A stretch of DNA of 15,472 bases, taken from assembly GCA_050012355.1 (NCBI GenBank), contig JBEKHI010000179.1, forward strand, positions 1 through 15,472. The letters run 5' to 3'. A program made the position numbers and the translations under genes. Under the pieces are notes generated by a model. The model was not told where the DNA came from and ran no database searches. It was given only the letters and a program-made list of their open reading frames with translations. Of the stretch, positions 13,963-15,472 are shown piece by piece (position 1 is the stretch's first letter; every line of letters starts with the position of its first letter). The DNA comes from JBEKHI01 sp050012355 (GTDB lineage: Bacteria; Actinomycetota; Actinomycetes; Streptosporangiales; Streptosporangiaceae).

Positions 13963-14910
13963 TTGAACGACCAGCCACTCGACCCGCCCGCCGAGGGTGA
14001 CTACGTCCAGTCCCTTGAACGAGGGCTGGCCGTTATCCGTGCCTTCAACGCCGATCACCAGAAACTCTCGCTGAGCGAGGTCGCGGCGACCACCGGATTG
14101 TCTCGGGCGGCGGCTAGGCGGTTCCTGCACACCTTGGTCCGGCTGGGGTACATGCGCACCGACGGCAGCAAGTTCTCGCTGCGGCCCAAGATCCTTGAAC
14201 TCGGCTACGCCTACCTGTCCAGCCTGACGCTGCCCGAGGTCGCGATGCCGCACTTGGAGGAGCTGGTCGCACAGGTTCACGAGTCCTCCTCGGTCTGCGA
14301 ACTCGACGGCGAGGATGTCGTCTACATTGCCCGTGTCCCTACAAAGCGTATCATGACGGTCACGATTAGTGTAGGTACGAGATTCCCGGCATACGCGACA
14401 TCTATGGGCAGGGTACTGCTCGCGGCGCAGCCTTTGTCATGGCTGGACTCTTACTTGTCGGCAGTGTCGCTCGACAGCCTTACCGACCACACCATCACCA
14501 ATCCCATCGCGCTCCGCCAGGAGCTGACCAGGATCGCCGAGCAGGGCTGGGCACTGGTCGACCAGGAACTAGAGGAGGGCCTGCGCTCGCTGGCCGTCCC
14601 GGTCCGGGACGCCGACGGCAAGGTGATCGCGGCGGTGAACATCTCCACCCACGCCGGGCGGCGCACGCTGGACGCGATCGTCGAGGGCTTGCTCGACCCG
14701 CTGCGGGTCACCGCGGCCGCCATCGAGCGGGACCTGGCCAGCGCCCGCGGCCAAGCGGCCCGGGCGTTACATCCCGGTACCGACCTGTCAGACTGTCACC
14801 CATGCGCACCTTGGTCGCCAGCCATCCGCTGGTCACGCATAAGCTCACCAAGCTCCGCGACGAAAGGACCGACCGGGCCACGTTCCGCGCCCTGGCCGAC
14901 GAACTGGTGA
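13963..14910 (+). CDS. IclR-family regulator of PcaR/PobR type, with an abnormal C-terminal tail
   Basis: This DNA-binding regulator has an N-terminal winged helix (about 35-66, LSLSEVAATTGLSRAAARRF then LHTLVRLGYMRT). Its effector-binding domain carries the PcaR/PcaU/PobR subfamily pattern (QVHESSSVCELDGEDVVYIARVPT, in two parts, then TVTISVGTRFPAYATSMGRVLLAA). Relatives sense 4-hydroxybenzoate, protocatechuate or beta-ketoadipate. It diverges from the aldehyde dehydrogenase-pobA operon and is the obvious controller of it. The family normally ends near IERDLA (254-259). Here the frame runs on for about 55 more residues (261-315) of Ser/Pro/Trp-rich sequence, includes a TTA codon at 14767, and overlaps upp by 109 bp in another frame. 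A lost stop or frameshift near 14740-14800 is likely. TTG 13963 is chosen over ATG 13915. Confidence 0.88.
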   Translation: MNDQPLDPPAEGDYVQSLERGLAVIRAFNADHQKLSLSEVAATTGLSRAAARRFLHTLVRLGYMRTDGSKFSLRPKILELGYAYLSSLTLPEVAMPHLEELVAQVHESSSVCELDGEDVVYIARVPTKRIMTVTISVGTRFPAYATSMGRVLLAAQPLSWLDSYLSAVSLDSLTDHTITNPIALRQELTRIAEQGWALVDQELEEGLRSLAVPVRDADGKVIAAVNISTHAGRRTLDAIVEGLLDPLRVTAAAIERDLASARGQAARALHPGTDLSDCHPCAPWSPAIRWSRISSPSSATKGPTGPRSAPWPTNW

Positions 14911-15440
14911 CCTTGCTCGCCTACGAGGCGACCCGTTCCGTGCGCACAGTGCCGGTAAGCGTGCGGACCCCGGTCGCGACCGCCCAGGGCGTCAGGCTGG
15001 CCAATCCGGTACCGCTGATCGTCCCGGTCCTGCGGGCGGGCGCTGGCATGCTGGACGGAATGGTCCGGCTGCTCCCGATGGCGGCTGTCGGCTTCGTCGG
15101 CTTGGTCCGCGACGAAGAGTCCCTGGTCGCCTCGACCTACGCGGAGCGACTGCCCGCCGACCTGACCGGCCGGGACACCTTCGTCCTCGACCCGATGCTG
15201 GCCACCGGCGGGACCCTGCAGACCGTCATCTCCATGCTCGCCGCCCGCGGCGCCGCCTCAGTGACCGCGGTCTGCCTGCTGGCCGCCCCCGAGGGCCTGC
15301 GCCACCTAGAGGAATGCTTCCCCGACGACACTCCCCCGGTCACCGTAGTCACCGGAGCCCTAGACGAGCGCCTCAACGACAAGGGCTACATCATCCCCGG
15401 CCTAGGCGATGCCGGCGACCGCCTCTTCGGCGAAATCTAA
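14802..15440 (+). CDS. upp: Uracil phosphoribosyltransferase
   Basis: Upp joins uracil and PRPP to give UMP and pyrophosphate, salvaging pyrimidines in the cytoplasm. The 212-residue length matches the family (208 in E. coli). Diagnostic parts are HPLVTHKLTKLRDERTD near the N-terminus, LIVPVLRAGAGMLDGM, the PRPP loop VLDPMLATGGT, and the uracil-binding end DERLNDKGYIIPGLGDAGDR. ATG 14802 matches the start of actinobacterial homologues. No SD precedes it, which suggests leaderless or weakly initiated translation. Its first 109 bp lie inside the end of the IclR reading frame. The frame is open upstream to 14439, but that stretch is only the shadow of the regulator. Confidence 0.95.
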   Translation: MRTLVASHPLVTHKLTKLRDERTDRATFRALADELVTLLAYEATRSVRTVPVSVRTPVATAQGVRLANPVPLIVPVLRAGAGMLDGMVRLLPMAAVGFVGLVRDEESLVASTYAERLPADLTGRDTFVLDPMLATGGTLQTVISMLAARGAASVTAVCLLAAPEGLRHLEECFPDDTPPVTVVTGALDERLNDKGYIIPGLGDAGDRLFGEI

Positions 15441-15472
15441 CCCCCCGCGGCACCCTGCCACCTTGTCCGGCC

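Noticed and set aside
14439..14801. Upstream extension of the upp frame
   Set aside because: The extra 121 codons are the shadow of the IclR gene; homologous Upp proteins begin at ATG 14802.
1..15472. tRNA, rRNA, IS elements, att sites, FxSxx-COOH peptide near the STAND gene
   Set aside because: I looked on both strands and saw no cloverleaf-like sequence, transposase, terminal inverted repeats, or small frame ending in F-x-S-x-x beside the STAND gene.

Overview
This 15.5-kb stretch is high-GC chromosomal DNA. It has actinobacterial codon use, GTG and TTG starts beside strong Shine-Dalgarno (SD) sites, and an actinobacterial type of uracil phosphoribosyltransferase. The STAND/TPR protein at 1.1-3.6 kb resembles, from memory, a paralogous family common in Streptosporangiales-like actinomycetes, so I lean toward that group without being able to prove it. 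I see no insertion sequence, phage gene, CRISPR array, tRNA or rRNA.

Left block, plus strand, 1-8904: the 3' end of an EamA/DMT exporter and a 430-bp AT-richer spacer come first. Then follow an NB-ARC-like ATPase with eight exact 42-residue kinesin-light-chain-type TPRs, a BetA-type choline dehydrogenase, a nucleotidyltransferase-fold protein, a calcineurin-like metallophosphoesterase and an APC permease. All read the same way with gaps of about 30-135 bp, so one or more shared transcripts are possible. A 13-bp perfect hairpin with a further inner stem closes the block.

Middle block, 8973-11188: a minus-strand SAM methyltransferase and a plus-strand protein of unknown function diverge from a 77-bp gap. 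The unknown gene runs tail-to-tail into pobA, and their two stop codons share the bases TTAA.

Right block, 11185-14910: this is an aromatic catabolic module. A benzaldehyde/vanillin-type aldehyde dehydrogenase and pobA (4-hydroxybenzoate 3-monooxygenase) form a coupled minus-strand operon. It diverges from a PcaR/PobR-like IclR regulator, with a palindromic candidate operator between them. The inferred route is 4-hydroxybenzaldehyde to 4-hydroxybenzoate to protocatechuate. The regulator reading frame runs 109 bp into upp in a different frame, and its last 55 residues look non-native.

The parts least explained by known pathways are the STAND/TPR - betA - nucleotidyltransferase - phosphoesterase - permease run, the two perfect hairpins just inside the permease gene, and the regulator-upp overlap.
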